A stretch of DNA of 6,289 bases from the NCBI GenBank assembly GCA_021414045.1, contig JAIOPF010000073.1:1-6289 (forward strand). Reading direction: 5' to 3'. Origin of the DNA: Deltaproteobacteria bacterium. GTDB lineage: Bacteria > UBA10199 > DSSB01. The notes under the pieces are model-generated. The model made no database searches. It worked only from the letters and a program-made list of their open reading frames with translations, and was not told the origin of the DNA. Made by a program: the position numbers and the translations under genes. Shown here piece after piece: positions 1 to 6,289 of the stretch; within the stretch, counting starts at the first letter, position 1; each line of letters begins with the position of its first letter.

Positions 1-57
1 TCCGCCAAAAAAATTAATGCCAAGGATTACCGCCGGCTAATTCAATGCGTCATTTGA
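1..57 (+). CDS. possible 3' tail of an upstream gene (partial)
   Basis: Reading from base 1 in frame 1 gives 18 codons (SAKKINAKDYRRLIQCVI) ending in TGA at 55-57. The other two forward frames close earlier, frame 2 at 38-40 and frame 3 soon after the window starts. The peptide is lysine- and arginine-rich and too short to assign to a family. The stop lies inside the inverted repeat at 47-60, as might be seen at a gene end, but this stretch could equally be non-coding DNA upstream of the phosphatase promoter. A minus-strand gene starting near base 24 and running left is another possibility. Low confidence. Confidence 0.22.
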   Translation, partial: SAKKINAKDYRRLIQCVI

Positions 58-86
58 CGCGAATCGTCAACCTCGGTTGGAGGTTG
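47..86. promoter_or_regulatory. nested inverted repeats upstream of the phosphatase promoter (candidate operator)
   Basis: Several perfect short inverted repeats overlap here. GCGTCA/TGACGC pairs 47-52 with 55-60. TTGACG/CGTCAA pairs 54-59 with 65-70. CAACCT/AGGTTG pairs 68-73 with 81-86, and CAACC/GGTTG pairs 68-72 with 75-79. The pentamer CGTCA therefore appears three times in alternating orientation, at 48-52, 55-59 and 65-69. The block ends inside the -35 element at 84-89. No U-tract follows, so a rho-independent terminator is unlikely. Binding sites for a dimeric regulator are the favoured reading; the regulator is unknown. Confidence 0.45.
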
Positions 87-112
87 TGTCTTCATTCCAA
101 ACTTCCTATAAT
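84..112 (+). promoter_or_regulatory. sigma70-type promoter for the PP2C gene
   Basis: A perfect -10 hexamer TATAAT lies at 107-112. Exactly 17 bases upstream is TTGTGT at 84-89, which matches the first three bases of the -35 consensus. Transcription would begin near 118-120, leaving a leader of about 45 bases before the ATG at 165. The poor -35 half and the inverted repeats that overlap it suggest a promoter under activator or repressor control. This is the best housekeeping promoter I can see in the window. Confidence 0.62.
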
Positions 113-164
113 CTTTTAACATCTTTAGGATGCCGTTGTATCGTCGTTTGCTCGGTTGGGGATC

Positions 165-1373
165 ATGGCCGCTAAAAACCTGGAACAAAGCTCGAAGAGC
201 GCCGCTCCGAAGCGGCCATTACTGCAAAAGGCTCGGGGGAGAAAAGCGTCCCGCCTGGAAAGCGGCCCCACGGTCGGCGTGCGTCCTCCCGAGAAAATTC
301 CGGCTAGCCTGCTCAACTTCTTCAAGATTGACCCGCGCACCCAGCAGCCCTACAAACCGGAAGAGAAGATCTTCTTCTCCCAAGTCCTCATGCACGAGAT
401 CGACGAAGGCCTGCGACTGCTGGAACGCCTCGAAAAACGCGCGGAAGCCAAGGCCGTCGGCAATTTTTCGAACCAGCTCCACATCACGCAGCGCCTCGAG
501 CTGGTGCGAAACCTGCTGGCTTCGACGGAATGCGCGACGCTCGAGCCCGAACGGGTGCGCGGAACCCTCAAGGCGCGGAACAACCAACTCGGCGCGGCGC
601 GCGCCAACCTGGGTTCCCACCCCGCGGTCGCCGTCACCGAAGTCGGAATCGACTACAAGCCGCGCAACGAAGACGCTTTCCTGATGATGCCCCACCAAAA
701 AACCCTCGCTTTGGCCGACGGAATGGGAGGCCACGTCGCGGGGCATATCGCCAGCGGAGTAGCCGTCGACTTCTTCGAAGCGGGCGTCCGCAACGGCATG
801 GATATCGAACGGGCGATCGTCTTCGCCAACGAAGCGATCATGACGCGCACCCATAACGATCCGAAGCTGGGCGGTATGCACCCCATGGGCTGCACTTTCG
901 CCGCGGTGCAAATCCGCCACACGATGCTGAAGGTCGCGCACGTCGGCGACACCAAGGTGCTGGTCCTACGGGACGGCGAGATCCTCTTCGAATCGCTCGA
1001 CCACACCCAAGGCCAAGAATTGCTCCGGGAAGGGCTGGTCGATGCTTGCACCGCCCTCGAACTCAACCATATCTTGAACCGCTGCATCGGGCTCGACAGC
1101 ATGCGCCCGGACCGGGACGTCGACGCTTCGACCCTAACTCTGGCTCCGGGAGACCGAGTCCTACTGGCCACCGACGGCGTCACCGACAATTTTTTCGACG
1201 GAAACCTCAACTTGAAAGAACTCGCCGAGCTAGCCTCGAGCGGCTCTTTGACCCAAGCCGCGGAGGTGATCGTTGACCAATGCCAAGACCGCATGCGCCG
1301 CGGCAAGTTGACCGATGGCCGACGGGCGAAATGCGACAATCTTTCCCTCGCCATGTTCGAATTTCGCGGCTGA
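165..1373 (+). CDS. PP2C-family Ser/Thr protein phosphatase with N-terminal extension
   Basis: A 402-residue protein predicted to remove phosphate from Ser/Thr (possibly Tyr) residues of cytoplasmic proteins using two bound Mn/Mg ions. The PP2C domain fills about residues 153-400. Visible motifs are RNEDAF (167-172), ADGMGGHVAG (184-193), MGCTF (241-245), AHVGD (258-262), GDRVLLATDGVTD (329-341) and CDN (390-392). The metal-binding aspartates expected for the family, D185, D337 and D391, are all present, so it should be active. Bacterial Stp-type enzymes are about 240-260 residues; the first 150 residues here are extra. They hold a basic tail (1-40) and a charged, probably helical region (about 64-140) of no family I recognise. 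ATG 165 is preferred over the in-frame TTG at 156 because GGTTGGGG just upstream can serve as a ribosome site. No transmembrane helix is seen. The target is unknown. Confidence 0.9.
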   Translation: MAAKNLEQSSKSAAPKRPLLQKARGRKASRLESGPTVGVRPPEKIPASLLNFFKIDPRTQQPYKPEEKIFFSQVLMHEIDEGLRLLERLEKRAEAKAVGNFSNQLHITQRLELVRNLLASTECATLEPERVRGTLKARNNQLGAARANLGSHPAVAVTEVGIDYKPRNEDAFLMMPHQKTLALADGMGGHVAGHIASGVAVDFFEAGVRNGMDIERAIVFANEAIMTRTHNDPKLGGMHPMGCTFAAVQIRHTMLKVAHVGDTKVLVLRDGEILFESLDHTQGQELLREGLVDACTALELNHILNRCIGLDSMRPDRDVDASTLTLAPGDRVLLATDGVTDNFFDGNLNLKELAELASSGSLTQAAEVIVDQCQDRMRRGKLTDGRRAKCDNLSLAMFEFRG

Positions 1374-1560
1374 ACCGCCTCAACTCAAGGCCCTTTTCAA
1401 AGAAAAAGTCATTCTTCCTCAAACACTTGCAGAAGCCCGCCCGTCTTGGATTCGTCGAATCGGTATCGCTAAAAAATACTTAAAAAACTTGTTGCCGCAT
1501 GATGGTTTATACTACTATGCCTATTATCTGTGCAGTGGAGGTTTTCGAAAGAGTCCCCAT
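1374..1560. other. 187-base intergenic region before the histidine kinase
   Basis: The gap between the phosphatase stop and the kinase start has no open frame that looks like a gene; the kinase frame stays open through it, but that translation is not protein-like for the family. There is no GC-rich hairpin followed by a T-tract, so read-through from the phosphatase gene is possible. The second half is more AT-rich than the flanking genes, with A-runs at 1471-1476 and 1482-1487. A short perfect palindrome lies at 1449-1461. Confidence 0.6.
1489..1518 (+). promoter_or_regulatory. weak candidate promoter for the kinase-to-thiD operon
   Basis: TTGTTG (1489-1494) and TACTAT (1513-1518) are 18 bases apart. 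They match the sigma70 consensus at three and four positions. TATACT at 1508-1513 is a better -10 box but has no -35 at a suitable distance. The candidate sits in the AT-rich part of the gap, about 45 bases before the ATG. This is a location guess more than a firm promoter. Confidence 0.25.
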
Positions 1561-2661
1561 ATGTCCAAAAAACCGGAGGTCAGCGAAGCGAATCTGGACA
1601 ACCCCTTTTGCGAGGTTCTGTTCAACTATCTGCACGCTTCCGTCCTATTACTGGATGCCAAGGGCCGGGTTTCTTATATGAATCCCGCCTCCGAGCGTCT
1701 CCTGGCCGTGGGCAGCGAAAGTGCCAAGGGAAAAGCCTTTTCGGACTTATTTCGTGATGGCCAAGCCCTGCAACAGCCGGTAAAGGAAGTTTTATTGTCG
1801 GGGCGCACCGTGCACGCCCACGAGATCAAGGTCATCACCATGCAAGGCACGGCCTCCCTTCAAGTTGAAATCGCCCCGCTGGGCCTCCCAGATTCTCCTT
1901 CAGGCGCCCTCGTCTGGATCCACGAACTCTCGATGGAGCAGGCCTTTCAAGAAGAGAACCGCGTCCTCGACCGCCTCTCGATGATGGGCACCCTCGCCTC
2001 GGGCTTGGCCCATGAGATCCGCAACCCGCTGGGCGGGATCCGGGCGGCGGCGGAGATGCTCCAAAGGGACGTCGAATCCCTCGAAGACCAAGAATACGCC
2101 CAGATGATCGTCTCCGAGGTCGACCGCCTCAACCAGCTCATCACCCAGCTCTTGGATTTCGCGAAACCCAAAAAACTCCGCAAGGCTTCGGTGAACATCA
2201 ACCAGATCCTCTCGGAGCTTTTGATCCTGCAGAAACCCGCGCTGCAACGAGCGGACATCAAGTTACGGCAAGAATTCGACCCCTCCCTGCCCTCGGTTTA
2301 CGGCCACGAGGCGTCCTTGAAGCAGGCCTTCCTCAACCTGATCAAAAACGCCATGGAGGCGATGCAGGGCGGCGGTACCCTCAAGGTATCCACCGGCTAC
2401 ATCAGCGATTACCGAATGCAGGTCGGAGAAGGCAAGCCGACGCCGATGGCGCAAGTCTCGATCAGCGACACGGGCGTCGGAATCCCCGAGGAAAATTTAA
2501 AATCCCTCTTCACGCCCTTCTTCACCACCAAGGCGAAGGGAACGGGATTGGGACTCATGATGACGCAGAGAATTTTGAAAGAACACGAGTGCCTACTGCG
2601 GGTCTCGAGCAAAACCGGAACTGGTACGACCTTCAAGGTCTTATTGAAATTAGCCATGTAG
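1561..2661 (+). CDS. NtrB-like PAS-domain sensor histidine kinase
   Basis: A 366-residue cytoplasmic sensor kinase, expected to autophosphorylate on His and pass the phosphate to the NtrC-like regulator encoded next. A PAS domain covers about residues 15-120, with VLLLDAKGRVSYMNPASERLL at its start. The H-box GLAHEIRNPLGG (148-159) puts the phospho-acceptor at H151. The ATP-binding domain shows the N-box NLIKNAMEAM (259-268), the G1 box DTGVGIP (303-309) and the F/G2 stretch FTPFFTTKAKGTGLGL (317-332). No membrane segment is seen, so the signal is probably internal, as in NtrB/GlnL (about 350 residues). ATG 1561 is chosen because the PAS domain begins shortly after it; the open frame extends upstream into the phosphatase gene, but that part is not kinase-like. 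Upstream ribosome-site candidates are AAAGAG (1548-1553) and the more distant GGAGG (1537-1541). The real signal is unknown; nitrogen sensing cannot be assumed. Confidence 0.93.
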   Translation: MSKKPEVSEANLDNPFCEVLFNYLHASVLLLDAKGRVSYMNPASERLLAVGSESAKGKAFSDLFRDGQALQQPVKEVLLSGRTVHAHEIKVITMQGTASLQVEIAPLGLPDSPSGALVWIHELSMEQAFQEENRVLDRLSMMGTLASGLAHEIRNPLGGIRAAAEMLQRDVESLEDQEYAQMIVSEVDRLNQLITQLLDFAKPKKLRKASVNINQILSELLILQKPALQRADIKLRQEFDPSLPSVYGHEASLKQAFLNLIKNAMEAMQGGGTLKVSTGYISDYRMQVGEGKPTPMAQVSISDTGVGIPEENLKSLFTPFFTTKAKGTGLGLMMTQRILKEHECLLRVSSKTGTGTTFKVLLKLAM

Positions 2662-2674
2662 GGGAAACCCTGCG
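2657..2674 (+). promoter_or_regulatory. GAAA-capped hairpin at the kinase/regulator junction
   Basis: AGGG (2660-2663) and CCCT (2668-2671) enclose a GAAA tetraloop. The stem can extend to seven pairs with two G-U wobbles (2657-2659 with 2672-2674). It covers the kinase stop codon at 2659-2661 and ends just before the regulator's ribosome site. No U-run follows, so it is not a terminator. It might tune mRNA stability or the kinase:regulator ratio, or be chance. Confidence 0.28.
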
Positions 2675-2689
2675 GATTTGGAATACACC

Positions 2690-4143
<1,454 letters not shown>

Positions 4144-4147
<4 letters not shown>

Positions 4148-4719
4148 CCCTATTTTGGAAGAATCTCGGTATTTATACCGGGATCATCGCCGCCGCGATT
4201 TTCATCGGCGGCATCATCCCCCTATTCAAGCACTGGCACCGGGAGAAGCTCCCGGTCATCCTCAGCTTCGCCGCGGGCATCATGCTGGGATCGGCCTTCT
4301 TTCACCTGATGCCCGAGTCCTATGAGATCTTGGGCAAAAGCGTTGGGCTCTATGTCCTCGCGGGATTTCTTTTCCTCTACTTCATCGAGAAGTTCATCAC
4401 CGTCCATATTTGCGAGGCCTTCGACTGCGAGATCCATCATCTCAAAAAATGGACCATCCTGCTGGTGCAGCTCATGGTCCTCTCGATGATCCCCCTTGGC
4501 GCCATCCTCGCCTACGGACTCATCGGGCCCGAGCACAATCTGCTCATCGGCAAGGCCATCGCCTTCTCCGCCGGCACCTTCTTGCACATCTCGCTCTCCG
4601 ACCTGCTTCCGGAGGTGCACAAGCATTCCCACGTCAAGCATTGGACTTTTTTGGGCCTCGTCGCTGGCCTCGGCCTTATGTGGTTCTTGGCTAACCATGT
4701 CATGGAACACGGCGTATGA
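4144..4719 (+). CDS. short ZIP-like membrane protein lacking the helix 4-5 metal site
   Basis: A 191-residue inner-membrane protein related to ZIP metal-ion permeases. It starts at GTG 4144, overlapping the regulator's TGA by 4 bases, with a good ribosome site AAGGAAG at 4133-4139. Hydrophobic segments lie at about 9-28, 36-56, 66-84, 103-126, 134-154 and 167-187. The second ends in HLMPES (54-59), as in ZIP helix 2. The fifth, LHISLSDLLPE (147-157), matches ZIP helix 7. A His/Cys-containing loop (H88, C90, C95, H98, H99) follows segment 3. ZIP proteins normally have eight helices in about 240-300 residues; helices 4 and 5 carry the HNxxDG-like and HExP-like metal-binding motifs. Neither motif is present: the sequence goes straight from the loop at about 99 to a segment resembling helix 6 (MIPLGAILAYGL, 115-126). 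Transport activity is therefore doubtful. Family assignment is fairly sure; function is not. Confidence 0.72.
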
Positions 4720-5351
4720 AGGCGATCCGCGGCATCTATGCGCTCTGCGACAACAGCCTCGATCCGGGAATCGATCATCTCTATTTGGCGGAGCAGCTCC
4801 TGGCCGGAGGCGTCACTATCCTGCAACTGCGGATGAAAGGCGAAAAGGACATCCACCGGGTCCGTGAAACCGCGCAAGCCATCCTAGATTTGAAATCCCA
4901 GTACGACTTTTGTTTTATCCTTAATGACTTTGTGAAGCTGGCCTCGGAGCTGCCCGTCGATGGGGTGCATATCGGCCAAGACGATGGCACGATCGCGGAG
5001 GCCCGCAAGGTCCTCGGCAAGGGTCGGCTCATCGGCTACAGCTCGCATTCTCCCGAGGAGGCCCTGCGCGCCCAGGAGGCTGGCGCCGATTACGTCGCCC
5101 TGGGGGCCGTCTTTCCCACCGCGACCAAGGGTCCCGGGCATCCGGTCCAAGGAATCGCGACCTTGAAAAAAGTCGTCGAGTCTCTCGAGGTTCCCGTGGT
5201 CGCCATCGGGGGAATCCATCGGGAAAACTTTTCGCAAGTCGTCGCCACCGGCGTCGCCGCGGTGGCCATGATCGGCGCCCTCACCTTGGCGCCGCGCATC
5301 GCCGAGGAGGCTCGATGGTTCGTCCAAGAATTCCATCGACTGCGCGCCTAG
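4716..5351 (+). CDS. thiE: thiamine-phosphate synthase
   Basis: A 211-residue cytoplasmic TIM-barrel enzyme that joins 4-amino-2-methyl-5-(hydroxymethyl)pyrimidine diphosphate to thiazole phosphate, giving thiamine phosphate and pyrophosphate. Family motifs appear in order: GVTILQLRMK (32-41, pyrophosphate and pyrimidine contacts Q37, R39, K41), FILNDFVKLA (67-76, with N70/D71), DGVHIGQDD (82-90, with D89 as a likely Mg ligand), IGYSSHSPEEA (106-116), LGAVFPTATK (129-138) and VVAIGGI (161-167). Length is normal for ThiE. The start ATG overlaps the ZIP-like gene's stop by 4 bases (ATGA) with only a weak ribosome site (TGGA, 4703-4706), so translation is probably coupled. The usual IGvStH is IGYSSH here, a mild change. 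TenI-like relatives share the fold, but the intact catalytic set favours true ThiE. No TPP riboswitch lies upstream. Confidence 0.93.
   Translation: MKAIRGIYALCDNSLDPGIDHLYLAEQLLAGGVTILQLRMKGEKDIHRVRETAQAILDLKSQYDFCFILNDFVKLASELPVDGVHIGQDDGTIAEARKVLGKGRLIGYSSHSPEEALRAQEAGADYVALGAVFPTATKGPGHPVQGIATLKKVVESLEVPVVAIGGIHRENFSQVVATGVAAVAMIGALTLAPRIAEEARWFVQEFHRLRA
5304..5317 (+). promoter_or_regulatory. ribosome-binding site fixing the thiD start
   Basis: GAGGAGG at 5304-5310 is a near-perfect Shine-Dalgarno sequence lying 4 bases before ATG 5315, inside the thiE coding region. It favours this start over the in-frame GTG at 5357, which lies after the thiE stop and has only a poorly spaced AGGG. 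Choosing ATG 5315 means a 37-base gene overlap. Confidence 0.6.
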
Positions 5352-6082
5352 GGCCGGTGCTCCTCGTCGGAGGGCTCGATCCCTCGGGCCATGCCGGGGT
5401 CTTGGCCGACGCCCGCGTCTTTGAGAGGGTTGGGATCCCCTACCAGGTGGCGTTGACGGCCCTCACCGCCCAATCCGAAAAAAAATTCTTCGTATGGGAG
5501 CCGGTTTCCATCCCCCTATTTCGCGCCCAACTCGAAGCGGCGGGCCGGCGCATCCAAGGCGTGAAGCTCGGCATGCTGGCGACACCCGCGCACGTCCAAG
5601 CCCTGCTGGGCTGGCTAAAAAAAATCTGTCCACGTTTCGTCGTTTGGGATCCGGTACTGCGTTCTTCCACCGGAACACTTTTGTTTCGCGGCAAGGCGGA
5701 GCATCCCTCCCTGCGCGAGCTCTGGCGGCAAAGCGACGCCGTCACCCCCAATTGGCCCGAAGCGGAGTGGTTGTTCGGAAACCGGATTCGCGATTTTTCA
5801 GAAGCAGAAGCAGCGGTGGAATCCCTTTATCGGCGCGGCAAAATCCGCGGGCGCTTCATCGTGCTGAAAGGCGGGCACGCGAGCGATGCGAAGGTCGCCA
5901 TCGATCTCGTCCGTCACTCCGGCGGCCTCACCAGCCTCCGCGCTCCGCGTCGTCCGGGCTCCCGTCGCGGCAGCGGCTGCACCTTTGCTTCCGCATTGCT
6001 GGCGGGCCTATACCAAGGCAAGGACCCGGTCGCGGCGGCTCGCTTCGCCAAACGGGAAGTCTTGAAAAGATTGTTCGATTGA
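5315..6082 (+). CDS. thiD: hydroxymethylpyrimidine (phosphate) kinase
   Basis: A 255-residue ribokinase-fold enzyme predicted to phosphorylate HMP and HMP-P, supplying HMP-PP to ThiE. Motifs in order: GGLDPSGHAG (19-28; family norm GxDPSGGAG), TALTAQ (48-53, Q53 contacts the pyrimidine), VKLGML (83-88, M87 as in Salmonella M80), WDPV (111-114), TPNWPEA (144-150), KGGH (185-188) and RGSGCTFASA (218-227; norm HGTGCT), with the catalytic C221 kept. Differences from Salmonella ThiD are G17 to H26, H to R before the glycine, and T to S in GTGC. The gene overlaps thiE by 37 bases, which fits a shared pathway. ATG 5315 is favoured by a strong ribosome site; GTG 5357 would trim 14 residues that precede the conserved core. 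Pyridoxal kinase is a related alternative, but the DPSG, GML and GSGC signatures and the thiE partner favour ThiD. Confidence 0.86.
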   Translation: MVRPRIPSTARLGPVLLVGGLDPSGHAGVLADARVFERVGIPYQVALTALTAQSEKKFFVWEPVSIPLFRAQLEAAGRRIQGVKLGMLATPAHVQALLGWLKKICPRFVVWDPVLRSSTGTLLFRGKAEHPSLRELWRQSDAVTPNWPEAEWLFGNRIRDFSEAEAAVESLYRRGKIRGRFIVLKGGHASDAKVAIDLVRHSGGLTSLRAPRRPGSRRGSGCTFASALLAGLYQGKDPVAAARFAKREVLKRLFD

Positions 6083-6097
6083 TTTTCCGAAAAATCA
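6080..6097. repeat. palindrome joining two convergent stop codons
   Basis: TGATTTT (6080-6086) and AAAATCA (6091-6097) are perfect 7-base arms around a CCGA loop. The first three bases are the thiD stop; the last three are the minus-strand aminotransferase stop read in reverse. The stem is AT-rich and has no T-tract beyond it, so it would be only a weak bidirectional terminator. It may instead protect 3' ends or be a consequence of tight convergent packing. Confidence 0.5.
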
Positions 6098-6289
6098 GTC
6101 CACGCCCCAGCGCTTGGACTCGAAGCTCTCGAAGCGGAATTGCAGTTCCTCGCGGAACAAGGAAGTGACTTTGGCCGTCTCGGGGCCCGGAACCCCCTTG
6201 CCGATCCTGGACTCGTTGACGCGGGTCAAGGGCGCGATCTCTTTGATGGCATTGGTCAAAAAAGCCTCTTCCGCGCCGAGCAGTTCTTC
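6095..6289 (-). CDS. class IV PLP-dependent aminotransferase, C-terminal part (partial)
   Basis: Sixty-four C-terminal codons enter from the right edge and end in TGA at 6097-6095. The reading EEAFLTNAIKEIAPLTRV followed by RIGKGVPGPETAKV matches the C-terminal signature of fold-type IV PLP enzymes (FLTNSIxEIxPVxxI, then GxGxPGPxT). Members include branched-chain and D-amino-acid aminotransferases and 4-amino-4-deoxychorismate lyase (PabC). The NAIKEIAPLTRV form is compatible with PabC or a BCAT-like enzyme; the catalytic lysine lies outside the window, so the substrate cannot be settled. The tail after the conserved part is charged and aromatic (FRFESFESKRWGVD) and not a family feature I recognise. 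It is convergent with thiD, 12 bases away, and so belongs to a different transcript. Confidence 0.83.
   Translation of the reverse strand, partial: EELLGAEEAFLTNAIKEIAPLTRVNESRIGKGVPGPETAKVTSLFREELQFRFESFESKRWGVD

Noticed and set aside
11..33. Sigma54-like TTGGCA element on the minus strand
   Set aside because: TTGGCA is present, but the following GC is four bases beyond the required spacing.
219..941. 240-codon minus-strand open frame inside the phosphatase gene
   Set aside because: It lies opposite a gene with every PP2C motif, its composition is that of a reverse complement, and it has no recognisable domain.
1391..1410. Terminator after the phosphatase gene (CTTTT/AAAAG)
   Set aside because: The arms are only five A-T-rich pairs with no GC stem and no T-tract after them.
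1503..1520. Sigma54 -24/-12 promoter (TGG ... TGC) before the kinase
   Set aside because: The GG and GC elements are three bases too far apart for the strict sigma54 spacing.
1315..1560. Upstream extension of the histidine kinase frame
   Set aside because: The frame is open, but it overlaps the phosphatase end and crosses AT-rich intergenic DNA; the PAS domain starts only after ATG 1561.
5494..6168. 224-codon plus-strand open frame overlapping thiD
   Set aside because: It is arginine/proline-rich out-of-frame translation of a GC-rich gene, and it runs across the end of the convergent gene.

Overview
The window looks like bacterial chromosomal DNA that is fairly GC-rich (about 58-60% by eye) and densely coded. 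It reads as one long plus-strand gene run with a convergent minus-strand gene at the right edge. A soluble PAS-domain histidine kinase paired with a complete NtrC-type sigma54 activator, plus a Ser/Thr phosphatase of the PP2C family, fits a deltaproteobacterial-type lineage (Desulfobacterota, Myxococcota, Bdellovibrionota or relatives). That placement is inference from gene content; there is no rRNA or other marker. I see no mobile element, CRISPR array, tRNA or rRNA.

Layout. Positions 1-164 are mostly regulatory: a possible gene tail ending at 57, a nested set of short inverted repeats (47-86), and a good sigma70-type promoter (84-112). This leads into a PP2C-type phosphatase (165-1373) with a long N-terminal extension of unknown function. 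A 187-base gap (1374-1560) without a clear terminator separates it from five tightly packed genes: an NtrB-like histidine kinase (1561-2661), an NtrC-like activator (2690-4147), a short ZIP-like membrane protein (4144-4719), thiamine-phosphate synthase ThiE (4716-5351) and an HMP(-P) kinase ThiD (5315-6082). The last four genes overlap their neighbours by 4, 4 and 37 bases, so they are almost certainly one transcript with coupled translation. A class IV PLP aminotransferase enters from the right on the minus strand and ends at 6095. Its stop codon and the thiD stop codon are the two mirror-image ends of one palindrome.

How the genes work together. The kinase-activator pair should sense a cytoplasmic signal and open sigma54 promoters elsewhere; no -24/-12 promoter is apparent in the two non-coding stretches here. 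ThiD makes HMP-PP from HMP or HMP-P, and ThiE joins it to the thiazole phosphate to give thiamine phosphate. No TPP riboswitch precedes these genes, so they seem to be expressed with the two-component system.

The most unusual item is the ZIP-like protein. It keeps the flanking helices of the family but lacks the stretch where helices 4 and 5, the core metal site, should be. Second is the cluster of overlapping inverted repeats just upstream of the phosphatase promoter.
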